From Pelomonas candidula (GTDB lineage Bacteria; Pseudomonadota; Gammaproteobacteria; Burkholderiales; Burkholderiaceae_C): a DNA stretch of 64,000 nucleotides. The stretch lies in the NCBI RefSeq assembly GCF_043555985.1, contig NZ_JBIGIC010000007.1, forward strand, positions 248,001 to 312,000, read 5' to 3'. Below the pieces are notes generated by a model. The model saw nothing but the letters and a program-made list of their open reading frames with translations, did no database searches and was not told where the DNA came from. Position 1 is the first letter of the stretch. Each line of letters opens with the position of its first letter. Both the position numbers and the translations under genes were made by a program. Below, one piece after another: positions 34,337 to 42,116 of this stretch.

Positions 34337-34927
34337 TCAGCCGCGCAGCAGCGGCAGTACGGAGACCACCATCAGCGCCGCCGCGCCCCAGTTGAACGCC
34401 TGCAGCGCGCGCGGGCGGTGCAGCCAGCGGCGCATCCCCTCGCCCAGCAGCGCCCAGGAGCCGCAGCAGGGCAGGTTGACGAGCACGAAGACTGCCGTCA
34501 CGGCGGCGGTGCCCAGGTCGCCATAGGCCGTCACCGCCGTCAGCGCCATGGCCCAGGCCTTGGGGTTGACGAACTGGAACAGCGCCGCCGCGCCCAGCCC
34601 CATCGGCCGGCCTTTGCTGGGCTCACCGGCCGAGGTTGGCGGTGCCGCCGTGGCGACTTTCCAGGCCAGCCACAGCAGGTACGCGAGGCTGGCCCACTTC
34701 AGCCCGTCGTGCAGGCCGGGAAAGCGCTCGAACACCTCGCCCAGCCCCAGGCCGACCAGTGCCAGCATGACGCCGAAGCCCAGGCTGATGCCCAGCAGGT
34801 GGGGCAGGCTGCGCCGCCAGCCGAAGTGGGTGCCCGAAGCCAGCAGCATCAGGTTGTTGGGGCCGGGCGTGATGGAGGTGACGAAGGCGAAGCCGACGAG
34901 GGCGATCAGGGGGGCGCTGGTTTCCAT
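34337..34927 (-). CDS. LysE/RhtB family amino acid exporter
   Basis: 196 aa, about six hydrophobic helices. The N-terminal family signature FVTSITPGPNNLMLLASGTHFGW and the segment FQFVNPKAWAMALTAV are clear. It exports amino acids or derivatives across the inner membrane. The start Met at 34927 (METSAPLIALVGFAF) lies directly before the first helix; upstream in-frame sequence is not family-like. It is divergent from an Lrp/AsnC regulator 84 bp away, the common arrangement in which the regulator senses the amino acid and induces the exporter. Confidence 0.92.
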   Translation of the reverse strand: METSAPLIALVGFAFVTSITPGPNNLMLLASGTHFGWRRSLPHLLGISLGFGVMLALVGLGLGEVFERFPGLHDGLKWASLAYLLWLAWKVATAAPPTSAGEPSKGRPMGLGAAALFQFVNPKAWAMALTAVTAYGDLGTAAVTAVFVLVNLPCCGSWALLGEGMRRWLHRPRALQAFNWGAAALMVVSVLPLLRG

Positions 34928-35011
34928 GGCGCGCAACTCTAGGCAGGTCGGTGCCGAATGGGCTTGCGTTCGGTGCGGCTGAAGGCGGGCTTTGTGCAAT
35001 CATCTGCGGCC

Positions 35012-35455
35012 ATGGACGCCATCGACGAGAGGATATTGCGCGAGTTGGTCAGGGATGGCCGCGTGACCAACGCCGAGCTGGCTCAGCGCATCGCGCTCAG
35101 TCCGTCGGCCTGCCTGCGCCGTGTGCAGGAGCTGGAGCGGCTGGGCGTCGTCAAGGGCTACCGCGCCGTGCTGGACCCGGCGCGCCTGGGCGTGGGTTTC
35201 GTCGCCTACGTGGCCATCGGCCTGTCGCGCCACACGCTGGACGAGCAACTGGGCTTCGAGCAGGCGATGCGCGACTGCCCCGTTGTGCGCGAATGCCACA
35301 ACGTGACCGGCGCCTTCGAGTACCTGCTGCGCGTGGAGGTGGCCGACCTGCCGGCCTACAAGCGCTTCCATGCCGACGTGCTGGGCGGGTTGCCGCAGGT
35401 CAGCATGATCACGAGCTACATCGTGATGGAGTCACCCAAAGATGACCGCGGCTGA
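35012..35455 (+). CDS. Lrp/AsnC family transcriptional regulator
   Basis: 147 aa. N-terminal winged HTH (MDAIDERILRELVRDGRVTNAELAQRIALSPSACLRRVQELE) and C-terminal RAM ligand-binding domain (GVGFVAYVAIGLSRH to the end, with HNVTGAFEYLLRVEVADL). Probably regulates the divergent LysE exporter in response to an amino acid. The ATG at 35012 is the first Met of the family consensus. It ends 7 bp before a dispersed hairpin repeat. Confidence 0.93.
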   Translation: MDAIDERILRELVRDGRVTNAELAQRIALSPSACLRRVQELERLGVVKGYRAVLDPARLGVGFVAYVAIGLSRHTLDEQLGFEQAMRDCPVVRECHNVTGAFEYLLRVEVADLPAYKRFHADVLGGLPQVSMITSYIVMESPKDDRG

Positions 35456-35461
35456 AGGTGT

Positions 35462-35662
35462 TTGCGGGCCGAGCGCCGGGCCGCTCCCAAGCCGGCCCGC
35501 CTGAGGCGATGTGCTTGCCGGTCGATCCGGCAAGCATCGCCGTCCCCTTGGGGGCTGAGGCCGGACACATTGAGCCCAGTGGGCTCGATGTACCTGCCGC
35601 AGCGCGGTCTGCAAGGCCGACTGGGCTCGCCCGCGTTCAGCGCAGCGAGACCGGGCGAGGGG
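35462..35662 (-). repeat. Dispersed hairpin element, copy A
   Basis: About 200 bp between the convergent Lrp and Liv-binding-protein genes, ending right at the latter's stop codon. Its first 38 bases (35462-35499) are identical to 59941-59978 in copy B. Then comes hairpin 1 (35505-35541) and a block cgtcccc-N2-gggggctgaggccgg shared with copy B. Hairpin 2 follows (35567-35591, 11-bp stem, AGT loop). Stem sequences differ between copies but pairing is kept. Orientation is given as minus because on that strand it follows the stop codon of a gene in both copies. The third hairpin is weak in this copy. Confidence 0.8.
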
Positions 35663-36796
35663 TCAACGTTTTACTTTTCCGTCGCCCGTCAGCATCGACA
35701 GCTCGACGAAGCTGGAGCCGGTGTGTTTGCTGGCCGAGAAACTCAGCCGGTAGCCCCGAGACTCGTAGCCGGACAGCGTTTCCAGCGCGCCGATCAACGC
35801 CTCGCGGTTGAGCTTGCCGCCCAGGCGTCGCAGGCCGTCGACGATGACGCGGGCGGCGACATAGCCCTCCATGCTGGTGTAGTTGGGTTCGGCCTTGGGG
35901 TCGAGCTTGTGCAGCGCCAGCTGGTAGTCGTTGACGAGGCCCACGGCCGTACCAAAGGGCGAGGGCATGACCTGCGAGACGACGATGCCGGCGGCGTCCT
36001 TGCCGAGTTCGTCGGCCAGCGCCTGCGTGCCAACGAAGGACACGTTGTAGAACTGGCCGAAGTAGCCTGCCTTGCGCGCCTCGCGGATGAAGGCGGCGCA
36101 GCTCTTGTACGCGCTGATCTGCACGATGGCTTCTGCCTGTGCCGGCACCAGCGTCTTCAGCGCGGCGGCAACGTCCACGCTGTTTCGCTCGACGGTGGCG
36201 ACGGCCACCGGCTGCAGGCCGCGCTTTTCCAGCGCGCGCTGCACGCCCTTCAGGCCGGCCTGACCGTAGGCGTCGTTCTGGTGGAAGACGGCGATCTTCT
36301 TCAGGTCCAGCTGCGTGAGCTGCTTGACGATGAGTTCGGTCTCGTCGTAGTAGGACGCGCGGATGTGGAAGACCAGCTTGTTGAACGGGTCGCGCAGCGA
36401 CTCGGCGCCGGTGAACGGGGCGATGAAGGGGATCTTCGCGGCGTTGACCAGCGGCAACGCCGCCACCGACGTCGGCGTGCCGACATAGCCGAACAGTGCG
36501 AACACGTCCTCCTGGATGAATTTCTCGGTATTGGCCTTGCAGCGTGCCGGGTCGTAGCCATCGTCCAGCGTCTTCAGCACGATGGGCATGCCGCCCACGC
36601 CGCCGGCGGCGTTGACCGCGTCGAAGTAGGCCTTGGCCCCCAGCTGCATCTGGATGCCGAGCTGGGCGGCCGGGCCGGTCAGCGGCGCCGACTGGCCCAG
36701 CACGATGGCGCGGCGGTCCTGCGCACGTGCTGCCAGGGCTGCCGGCAGGCTCAGGCCGGCGAGTGCGAGCTGGTTGAATCGTCTTCTTGTCTGCAT
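35663..36796 (-). CDS. ABC transporter substrate-binding protein, branched-chain amino acid (Liv) type
   Basis: 377 aa. A signal peptide beginning MQTRRRFNQLALAG contains a twin-arginine-like motif, so Tat export is possible. The mature part is a type I periplasmic-binding protein (VLGQSAPLTGPAAQLG, FALFGYVGTPTSVAALPLVN, IAVFHQNDAYGQAGLKGVQ, PSPFGTAVGLVNDYQ). It would deliver an amino acid or aromatic ligand to an ABC importer, but no permease or ATPase genes adjoin it. It may be an orphan or partner with a sensor such as the CHASE-PAS-GGDEF protein encoded upstream on the same strand. The start at 36796 is chosen by the signal peptide. Confidence 0.9.
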   Translation of the reverse strand: MQTRRRFNQLALAGLSLPAALAARAQDRRAIVLGQSAPLTGPAAQLGIQMQLGAKAYFDAVNAAGGVGGMPIVLKTLDDGYDPARCKANTEKFIQEDVFALFGYVGTPTSVAALPLVNAAKIPFIAPFTGAESLRDPFNKLVFHIRASYYDETELIVKQLTQLDLKKIAVFHQNDAYGQAGLKGVQRALEKRGLQPVAVATVERNSVDVAAALKTLVPAQAEAIVQISAYKSCAAFIREARKAGYFGQFYNVSFVGTQALADELGKDAAGIVVSQVMPSPFGTAVGLVNDYQLALHKLDPKAEPNYTSMEGYVAARVIVDGLRRLGGKLNREALIGALETLSGYESRGYRLSFSASKHTGSSFVELSMLTGDGKVKR

Positions 36797-36839
36797 GCCC
36801 GATGATCGCCCGGATTGGCGTTTACCCGTGTGAACTAAG

Positions 36840-39608
36840 TCAGCCTCGGCGTGTAGTCGTGCGCATGCGCCCCGCGCGTTTGTTAGCAAACATTTCCTCG
36901 TCGGCGTGGCGCATCAGCTCGTCGGGGGTGCGGCCGTCCACCGGGTAGTGGGCCAGTCCCAGGCTGCTACCCACGGCGACCTGCGCGCCGCTGGCCAGCG
37001 TGATGGGCTGGGACAGCGCGTCCAGCAGTCGGTTCAGCACCGGCTCGGCCTCGGCCGGCGCCGGCGTGGGCGACAGCAGCACGACGAACTCGTCGCCGCC
37101 CAGCCGCGCCACGGTGTCGCTGGCCCTCAGGCCGGCCTGCAGCCGCGCGGAGACAGCCTTCAGCACCTCGTCACCCGCATCGTGGCCGTGGTTGTCGTTG
37201 ACCTGCTTGAAGCCGTTCAGGTCCAGGTAGGCCAGCGCGAAGACATGGCCGTTGCGCTCCGCGCTGTGAATGGCCTGCTTGAGGCGGTCGGCCAGCAGCA
37301 TGCGGTTGGGCAGGCCGGTCAGTGCGTCGTGCAGCGCCGCCTGCTCCAGCCGCGCCTCATGGGCCTTCTGCTGGGTGATGTCGACCATCATCCACATCGA
37401 TTCGCCCTCTCGATCCCCGGATGCAGCGGGCAGCTCGATCCCACCGATGTCCACCCAGATCAGGGTGCCGTCTTTGCGGCGCATCTGCTGCTGCGTGCGA
37501 AAGCGCCCGCCGGCGCGCATCTGCGGGTAGGCCAGGGCACCGAGCGTCTCGTAGGCGGCGGCGTCCAGGTAGAGCTGGCGCACCGGCACGCCCAGCAACT
37601 CGCCCTCCGCGAAGCCGAACATGCGCTCCAGCGCGTGGTTGCGCCAGCTGATGCGGCGGTCGCGCAGCTTGGCGATGCCGATGAGGTCGCTCTCCAGCAT
37701 GGCCTCCTGGTCCAGCGTGAGCTGGTGCAGCTGCTGGCGGATGCGGTGGGTCTCGCTGATGTCGAACATCACCGAGCGGCTGCGCAGGTAGCTGCCGTCG
37801 GCGGCGTAGATGGCGGTGGCCGACAGGCTGACGCGGCGCGCCTCGCCGTGTCGGCCCTTCATGTCGAACTCCAGCGCCGACACGCGGCCCTCGCGCTTGA
37901 AGCGCGGGAAGGCGTCATCGAACAGTGTCTGGCTCTCGGGGCTGAAGAAGTCGCGCGGGCTGGCGCGGGCTATCAGCTCGTCGGCCGTGCAGCCCAGCCA
38001 CTTCAGGCCCAGCGCGTTGATCTGCAGGAAGCGGCCATGGCTGTCGAGCGCGTAGTAGGCGCAGGGCGCGTTGTCGTAGAGGTCCTGCAGGCTCTGGCGC
38101 GCCTCGTCGGCCTGGGCCTGCAGCGCCTTGCGGGCGGTGATGTCGGACTCGATGATCATGAATCCGGTCAGTCCGCCGCCGCCGTCGTGCAGCGGCTGGA
38201 TTTCGACCTCGGCCCAGTAGTCACGGCCGTCCTTGGCGCGCTTGAGCAGCTCGGCGTGGGCGCCCATGCCCACGCTCATGGCCTGGCGCAGGCCTTCCAC
38301 GGTGTCGGCATGGGTCAGCTCGGAATGCAGCAGCTCGCTGGGCAGCTGGCCCAAGGCCTCGGCCGACGCGTAGCCGCAGATGCGCGTGAAGCCTTCGTTG
38401 ACCCAGGTGATGCGGAGCTCGGGGTCGGTGATCATGACCGCGTTGGTCGTGTGGCTGGCCACCATGGCCAGCCGGGCCAGGTCGGCCGTCATGCCGCGTG
38501 CCATCCGCTCGGCGCGGGAGCGTCCGGCGGCCAGCAGGTAGACGGTCGCGGCCAGCAGCAGGCTCAGCAGCGCACCGCCCAGCTCCAGCCCGGCGCCGGA
38601 CAGGCCCAGCAGGCGCACGGTCGCGTCGTGTGTCAGCGCGGCGTCGAGGCGGAACTCCCGGCCGGAGACCGTGAAGTGGCTGGTCTCCACCGTCTGCGCG
38701 TCCTCCAGCGTGTCATCGGCCATCTCCTGTGGCGTCAGCGTCTTGCCCCGGCGCGTGGCCAGCAGTGGCAGGAAATCGCTGTCCGGCATGCGCACCGACA
38801 GCTTCAGGTCCAGCAGCGACGAGGCCGGCTCGGCCACGCCGCGCAGCAGGTCGTTGACCACCAGGGGCGCGTACAGCAGGCCTTGCAGCGACGCGCGCCG
38901 CAGCGTCGGCGAGCCGGGGTCCTGCCCCTGACGGTAGACGGGCAGGAACAGCAGGAGGCCGGGGCCTTTCAGCGGGTCCTGCACCAGGCGCGTGGCGCTG
39001 GACAGCGTGGGCTCGCCGCTGTCGATGGCCTGCTCGATGGCCTCGCGGCCGATCGGGTTCGCGCCCGAGTCGATGCCCCAGGCCGAGAAGTTGTGCGAGA
39101 ACGGCGAGATCTGCGTGACGACGTACAGCGTCGGGTCCTGGCCCGAGCCGTGCACGCGGAATTCGGTCGTGCCCTCGCGTTGGTGGGCGGCGACGAAGGC
39201 GTCGAGGTCGGTGCGTGCCACCCGCTCGATGAAGCCGAAGCCGCGCACGCCGGGGAACTCCTGGGCCAGGTCGCGCGACTCGACGTAGGCATCGAAGGCC
39301 TCTCGGCCGAACCGGCCCGGCAGCGCCGCCATGGCACCGCGCGCGCCTCGAAGGCCGTAGACCGGGGTTGTCAGCCGCTTGACGACGTCGTCCTGCAGGC
39401 GCTCCATCTGGTGCTGCTGCTGCACGTGCGCCTCAGTGCTGGCCTGGCGCTGCTGCCAGAGTACCGCGCCCGCCGTCAGCGCCAGACCGATGGACAACAC
39501 CGCTGCCGCCGCCACCCAGGCCGCGGGGCTGGCCATCTCGGGCCCGGTATAGGCGTCTCCGATGCGCAAGGGCGTTCTCTTGTCGTCGACGAGGAATAGC
39601 CGGGCCAT
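36840..39608 (-). CDS. CHASE-PAS-GGDEF diguanylate cyclase
   Basis: 922 aa. A first transmembrane helix (about 30-50) is followed by a CHASE-type periplasmic domain containing PGVRGFGFIERVARTDL and NPIGREAIEQAIDSGEP. A second helix lies near 365-385 (LLSLLLAATVYLLAA). Three PAS/PAC units follow (about 410-520, 540-650, 660-770), then a GGDEF domain (ALTGLPNRM, active GGDEF in ARLGGDEFVVLL, I-site RASD five residues before it). No EAL domain is present, so it is a pure cyclase with product feedback. The Met at 39608 is chosen since the conserved protein begins soon before the first helix; upstream Mets would overlap the divergent DinB gene. Confidence 0.93.
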   Translation of the reverse strand: MARLFLVDDKRTPLRIGDAYTGPEMASPAAWVAAAAVLSIGLALTAGAVLWQQRQASTEAHVQQQHQMERLQDDVVKRLTTPVYGLRGARGAMAALPGRFGREAFDAYVESRDLAQEFPGVRGFGFIERVARTDLDAFVAAHQREGTTEFRVHGSGQDPTLYVVTQISPFSHNFSAWGIDSGANPIGREAIEQAIDSGEPTLSSATRLVQDPLKGPGLLLFLPVYRQGQDPGSPTLRRASLQGLLYAPLVVNDLLRGVAEPASSLLDLKLSVRMPDSDFLPLLATRRGKTLTPQEMADDTLEDAQTVETSHFTVSGREFRLDAALTHDATVRLLGLSGAGLELGGALLSLLLAATVYLLAAGRSRAERMARGMTADLARLAMVASHTTNAVMITDPELRITWVNEGFTRICGYASAEALGQLPSELLHSELTHADTVEGLRQAMSVGMGAHAELLKRAKDGRDYWAEVEIQPLHDGGGGLTGFMIIESDITARKALQAQADEARQSLQDLYDNAPCAYYALDSHGRFLQINALGLKWLGCTADELIARASPRDFFSPESQTLFDDAFPRFKREGRVSALEFDMKGRHGEARRVSLSATAIYAADGSYLRSRSVMFDISETHRIRQQLHQLTLDQEAMLESDLIGIAKLRDRRISWRNHALERMFGFAEGELLGVPVRQLYLDAAAYETLGALAYPQMRAGGRFRTQQQMRRKDGTLIWVDIGGIELPAASGDREGESMWMMVDITQQKAHEARLEQAALHDALTGLPNRMLLADRLKQAIHSAERNGHVFALAYLDLNGFKQVNDNHGHDAGDEVLKAVSARLQAGLRASDTVARLGGDEFVVLLSPTPAPAEAEPVLNRLLDALSQPITLASGAQVAVGSSLGLAHYPVDGRTPDELMRHADEEMFANKRAGRMRTTTRRG

Positions 39609-39669
39609 TGAAGCATGTCCGGGCGGCCGCGTCAGCCCCTGGCGGCCGTGGCCGCGCACAATCGCCGGC

Positions 39670-40215
39670 ATGACGTTGCTTCTGACCCAGGCTCGCGCCA
39701 ACCGCCTGGCCAACCGCCGCCTGCTGGGCGCCGTCGCCACGCTGCCCGACAGCGAGTTCCACGCGCCGCGCACCAGCGTCTTCCCCAGCCTGGCGCTGAC
39801 GCTGAACCACATCCTCAATGTGGATCACTACTACCTCGCCGCGCTGCGCGGCGACGCGGCCATGCGCCACGTCTGGGCCGGTTATGTGCCGGCGCGGACT
39901 GCGGGCGAGCTGGCCGCGCGGCAGGACGAGAGCGACGCGCAACTGATCGCGTTCTGCGAGAGCCTGCGGCCGGGAGACGAGGGGCGCATCGTGGCCTTCG
40001 ACCGCGGTGCCGGCATCGAGAACGGCCCGCGCGAGCCGGCCTGGCGCGTGCTGGCGCACCTGTTCATGCATCAGACCCATCACCGCGGCCAGGCGCATGC
40101 GATGCTGGCCGGCACGGCCGTGAAGCCGCCGCAGCTGGACGACTTCCTCCTGCTGGGAGACAAGGTGCATCGCGTCGACGACATGGCGGCCTTAGGATGG
40201 ACCGAACCGGTGTAG
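39670..40215 (+). CDS. DinB family protein
   Basis: 181 aa, a four-helix-bundle DinB/YfiT-like protein. Metal-ligand His residues are visible in LTLNHILNVDHYYLAAL and in FMHQTHHRGQAHAML, the usual three-His arrangement. Family roles include thiol-dependent transferases (for example with mycothiol or bacillithiol), but most members, including this type, are uncharacterised. Divergent from the CHASE-PAS-GGDEF gene with 61 bp between starts. A fragment resembling its C-terminus recurs at 41202-41252. Confidence 0.88.
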   Translation: MTLLLTQARANRLANRRLLGAVATLPDSEFHAPRTSVFPSLALTLNHILNVDHYYLAALRGDAAMRHVWAGYVPARTAGELAARQDESDAQLIAFCESLRPGDEGRIVAFDRGAGIENGPREPAWRVLAHLFMHQTHHRGQAHAMLAGTAVKPPQLDDFLLLGDKVHRVDDMAALGWTEPV

Positions 40216-40228
40216 CTGGAGGCTCATC

Positions 40229-40780
40229 ATGCAGAAAGTCGAACTGGTCAGCATGAAGTCTGGCGTGCAGAAGGTGGGTTGCACGCGCGCGTTGCAGGCG
40301 TCCTGCCAGCTCGGCCTGGCAGCGGCCCAGGCCAGGACGGACGCGCTGCTGGAACGCAAACACCCGACCGTCGGCGTGACGTCGGCGCCGGCGGCGCGAC
40401 GGCTCATCCTCCAACTCGCAGCGCTGGGCGTCGTCGCGCGTTTTGCCGAGGACGCGAACTATTCGCCGCAGGCGCGGCTCGACGAGGTGCTCGCGCAGCT
40501 GGCGCCGCTGCTGCCGCCCTCGACGGTCGCCACCGCCCGGTCGCTGTCCGGCCACGGCGAATGGGAGCTGGCGCTCTCGCATTGCATGGCCGGCCTCGGC
40601 ACGGAGGCGCCGCCGGCCGAGACTGAACGCCTGCTGTCGGACGTGCTGGTCGAGTTCGGCCTCGCGCTGCCCGACGACGCCTGGGCCGCGGAGATCGAGC
40701 GGCATCTGGCCGCCGCCGATCGCGGCGAGGCGCCGGCCCCAGCGGCCGGCGACGTGTTCGGCAGGCGTGCGGCGCGCTGA
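40229..40780 (+). CDS. Hypothetical protein
   Basis: 183 aa, no family recognised. The first half has a conserved-looking segment (CTRALQASCQLGLAAAQARTD, then VGVTSAPAARRLILQLAALG) suggesting an alpha/beta domain of roughly 60 residues. The second half is helical and acidic and ends in a basic Ala-rich tail. No signal peptide or membrane segment. It starts 13 bp after the DinB stop and ends 26 bp before the DUF1330 gene, so the three probably form one transcript. Confidence 0.75.
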   Translation: MQKVELVSMKSGVQKVGCTRALQASCQLGLAAAQARTDALLERKHPTVGVTSAPAARRLILQLAALGVVARFAEDANYSPQARLDEVLAQLAPLLPPSTVATARSLSGHGEWELALSHCMAGLGTEAPPAETERLLSDVLVEFGLALPDDAWAAEIERHLAAADRGEAPAPAAGDVFGRRAAR

Positions 40781-40806
40781 CCCGGCTGGCAGCAGCGGAG
40801 GAAGAC

Positions 40807-41097
40807 ATGGCTGTCTACGTCATCAACAACATGAACATCCATGACGCCGGCGAGTACAAGACGTACGTCCGGGCCTTCATGCCGACGCTCGAAGGCTTTG
40901 GCGGCAAGGTGCTTGCCGTGCAGAACGCGCCTGAACCCGTCGAGGGCCGGTGGCCTTACGACCGGATCGTGCTGCTCGAATTTCCTAGCCACGAGCTGGC
41001 CCGGCAGTGGGTCGACTCGCCGGCGTACCAGGCCATCGCCGGCCATCGCCGGGCCGGGGTCGACAGCAACGTCGTCATGCTCGACGGGCTGTCCTGA
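40807..41097 (+). CDS. DUF1330 family protein
   Basis: 96 aa, a small ferredoxin-like fold protein of the DUF1330 family. Recognisable parts are MAVYVINNMNIHDAGEYKTYV, the central FGGKVLAVQNAPEPVEG, and RIVLLEFPSHELARQWVDSPAYQ. A good ribosome site (ggaggaag) lies 5 bases before the ATG. The family is related to dimeric alpha-beta barrel proteins; biochemical role unknown. It is the last gene of the DinB-led unit, and scrambled gene remnants follow it. Confidence 0.9.
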   Translation: MAVYVINNMNIHDAGEYKTYVRAFMPTLEGFGGKVLAVQNAPEPVEGRWPYDRIVLLEFPSHELARQWVDSPAYQAIAGHRRAGVDSNVVMLDGLS

Positions 41098-41112
41098 AGC
41101 GGTCGCGCAGGC

Positions 41113-41172
41113 TCAGAGATCCGCCACGCCCTTTACGCGCACCGGTATCGCCAGGGGCTGGGCTGCCTCTTC
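41113..41172 (-). pseudogene. Remnant of the 3' end of an indolepyruvate oxidoreductase gene
   Basis: Read on the minus strand, these 20 codons give EEAAQPLAIPVRVKGVADL and a stop. The intact oxidoreductase at 42117 ends EMAAQPVAIPVRVKGVAEL. The two DNA stretches (41113-41172 and 42117-42176) are roughly three quarters identical by eye. Nothing upstream in the frame continues the similarity. This is a detached gene tail, about 1 kb from its intact relative and in the same orientation. Confidence 0.75.
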
Positions 41173-41201
41173 GGCGCACTGCTATGCGCAGTGTTCGGTC
41201 A

Positions 41202-41252
41202 CCCCCTAAATTGGATGACTTCATCTTGCTGGGTGGCAAGGTGCACCGGTAA
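41202..41252 (+). pseudogene. Remnant of the 3' end of a DinB-like gene
   Basis: Seventeen codons reading PPKLDDFILLGGKVHR and a stop TAA. The DinB protein at 39670 has PPQLDDFLLLGDKVHR near its C-terminus. The frame before 41202 has no DinB similarity. It is probably the tail of a different DinB paralogue whose body has been lost, lying 29 bp after the oxidoreductase tail remnant and 85 bp before the PEP-CTERM gene. Confidence 0.7.
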
Positions 41253-41337
41253 TCGACTATGGTTGCGCGCCGTAGGCAGAAGCCGGTATGTCTGGCGGTT
41301 AGACCGTCGCGCTGCTGTACCGCATTCCCAGGGAGCA

Positions 41338-42084
41338 ATGATGATGAAGCTGATGACCGCTATTGCGGCGGTGTGCCTTGCACAGGTGGCGCAATCCGCC
41401 ACGCCGGAACACGTCAACGGATTGGGCGGTTGGCTTTCTAACACCACGTTCGCCTATTCGGCAGAGCCGGACGGCAGCCCTTCAACACTGCAGTTCGCGT
41501 CGGGGGCGATGGGGCTGGCCGTGATCGGCGCTGGCTTTGGCCCCGACGTGGATGGCAAGATCGCAAGCCTTTCGGTGTCGGCAACTGCCGACATGAGCAG
41601 TGTCGGTGCCAGTGTCACCGGCTCCAAGTTCTATCAGAGCTTCGCTGCTCAGGGTAAGGTCGACATCTCCATGCTTGATGGCCTCTCGGGCAACCTGCTG
41701 TCTGCCACTATCAGTGGCGGCTTGGTTCAGGTGGACGTGGTGACGCACCGGGCTACCGTGGAGCTGAATCTCGTAGGCTTGACGTCTGGCAGCCTCTACC
41801 TGACCGGGCAGCCGGCGACGCTCTCGCTGGATGGCATGCTTGCGACGGCACCCATGCTTGGCAATTGCAGCGACCACGCTTACAAGGCCACTTGCCTGCC
41901 GGGTGAGCAATTTCTGGATGACTTCATGCTGACCTCGAACTCGACGGCAGGCAGTTGGAAGATCTCGACAGGCGCCTTCGTCAGCGCCGTGCCTGAGCCC
42001 GGCACGGCGGCGCTGATGTTGCTGGGCACTTTGGCTCTGTCTTGGCTGGCCGCAGGTCGTTCCGCGGCAAAGGCTCGGAACTGA
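41338..42084 (+). CDS. PEP-CTERM sorting domain protein
   Basis: 248 aa if started at 41338. Three ATG codons in a row (41338, 41341, 41344) follow gggag, and spacing favours the second or third. Signal peptide (KLMTAIAAVCLAQVAQSA), then a Ser/Gly/Thr-rich, beta-predicted secreted domain with two Cys (GNCSDHAYKATC). The C-terminal PEP-CTERM tag is VPEPGTAALMLLG, a hydrophobic helix and basic end (RSAAKAR). Such proteins are processed by an exosortase (EpsH type) and placed at the surface or in exopolysaccharide; no exosortase gene is in the window. Codon use is less GC-biased than that of its neighbours. It lies within a scrambled region of gene tails. Confidence 0.9.
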   Translation: MMMKLMTAIAAVCLAQVAQSATPEHVNGLGGWLSNTTFAYSAEPDGSPSTLQFASGAMGLAVIGAGFGPDVDGKIASLSVSATADMSSVGASVTGSKFYQSFAAQGKVDISMLDGLSGNLLSATISGGLVQVDVVTHRATVELNLVGLTSGSLYLTGQPATLSLDGMLATAPMLGNCSDHAYKATCLPGEQFLDDFMLTSNSTAGSWKISTGAFVSAVPEPGTAALMLLGTLALSWLAAGRSAAKARN

Positions 42085-42116
42085 CTCCAGGGCCTGTGAA
42101 GGCTGCGTATCGCGTC

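Noticed and set aside
40229..40780. Calling the 183-aa protein a ClpS- or L7/L12-like domain protein
   Set aside because: The resemblance of the VGVTSAPAARRLILQLAALG segment is too short to assign a family; left as hypothetical.
41007..41252. An 81-codon frame as a small gene
   Set aside because: Its first part is out of frame within the DUF1330 gene; only the last 17 codons resemble a protein, a DinB tail, so it is treated as a remnant.
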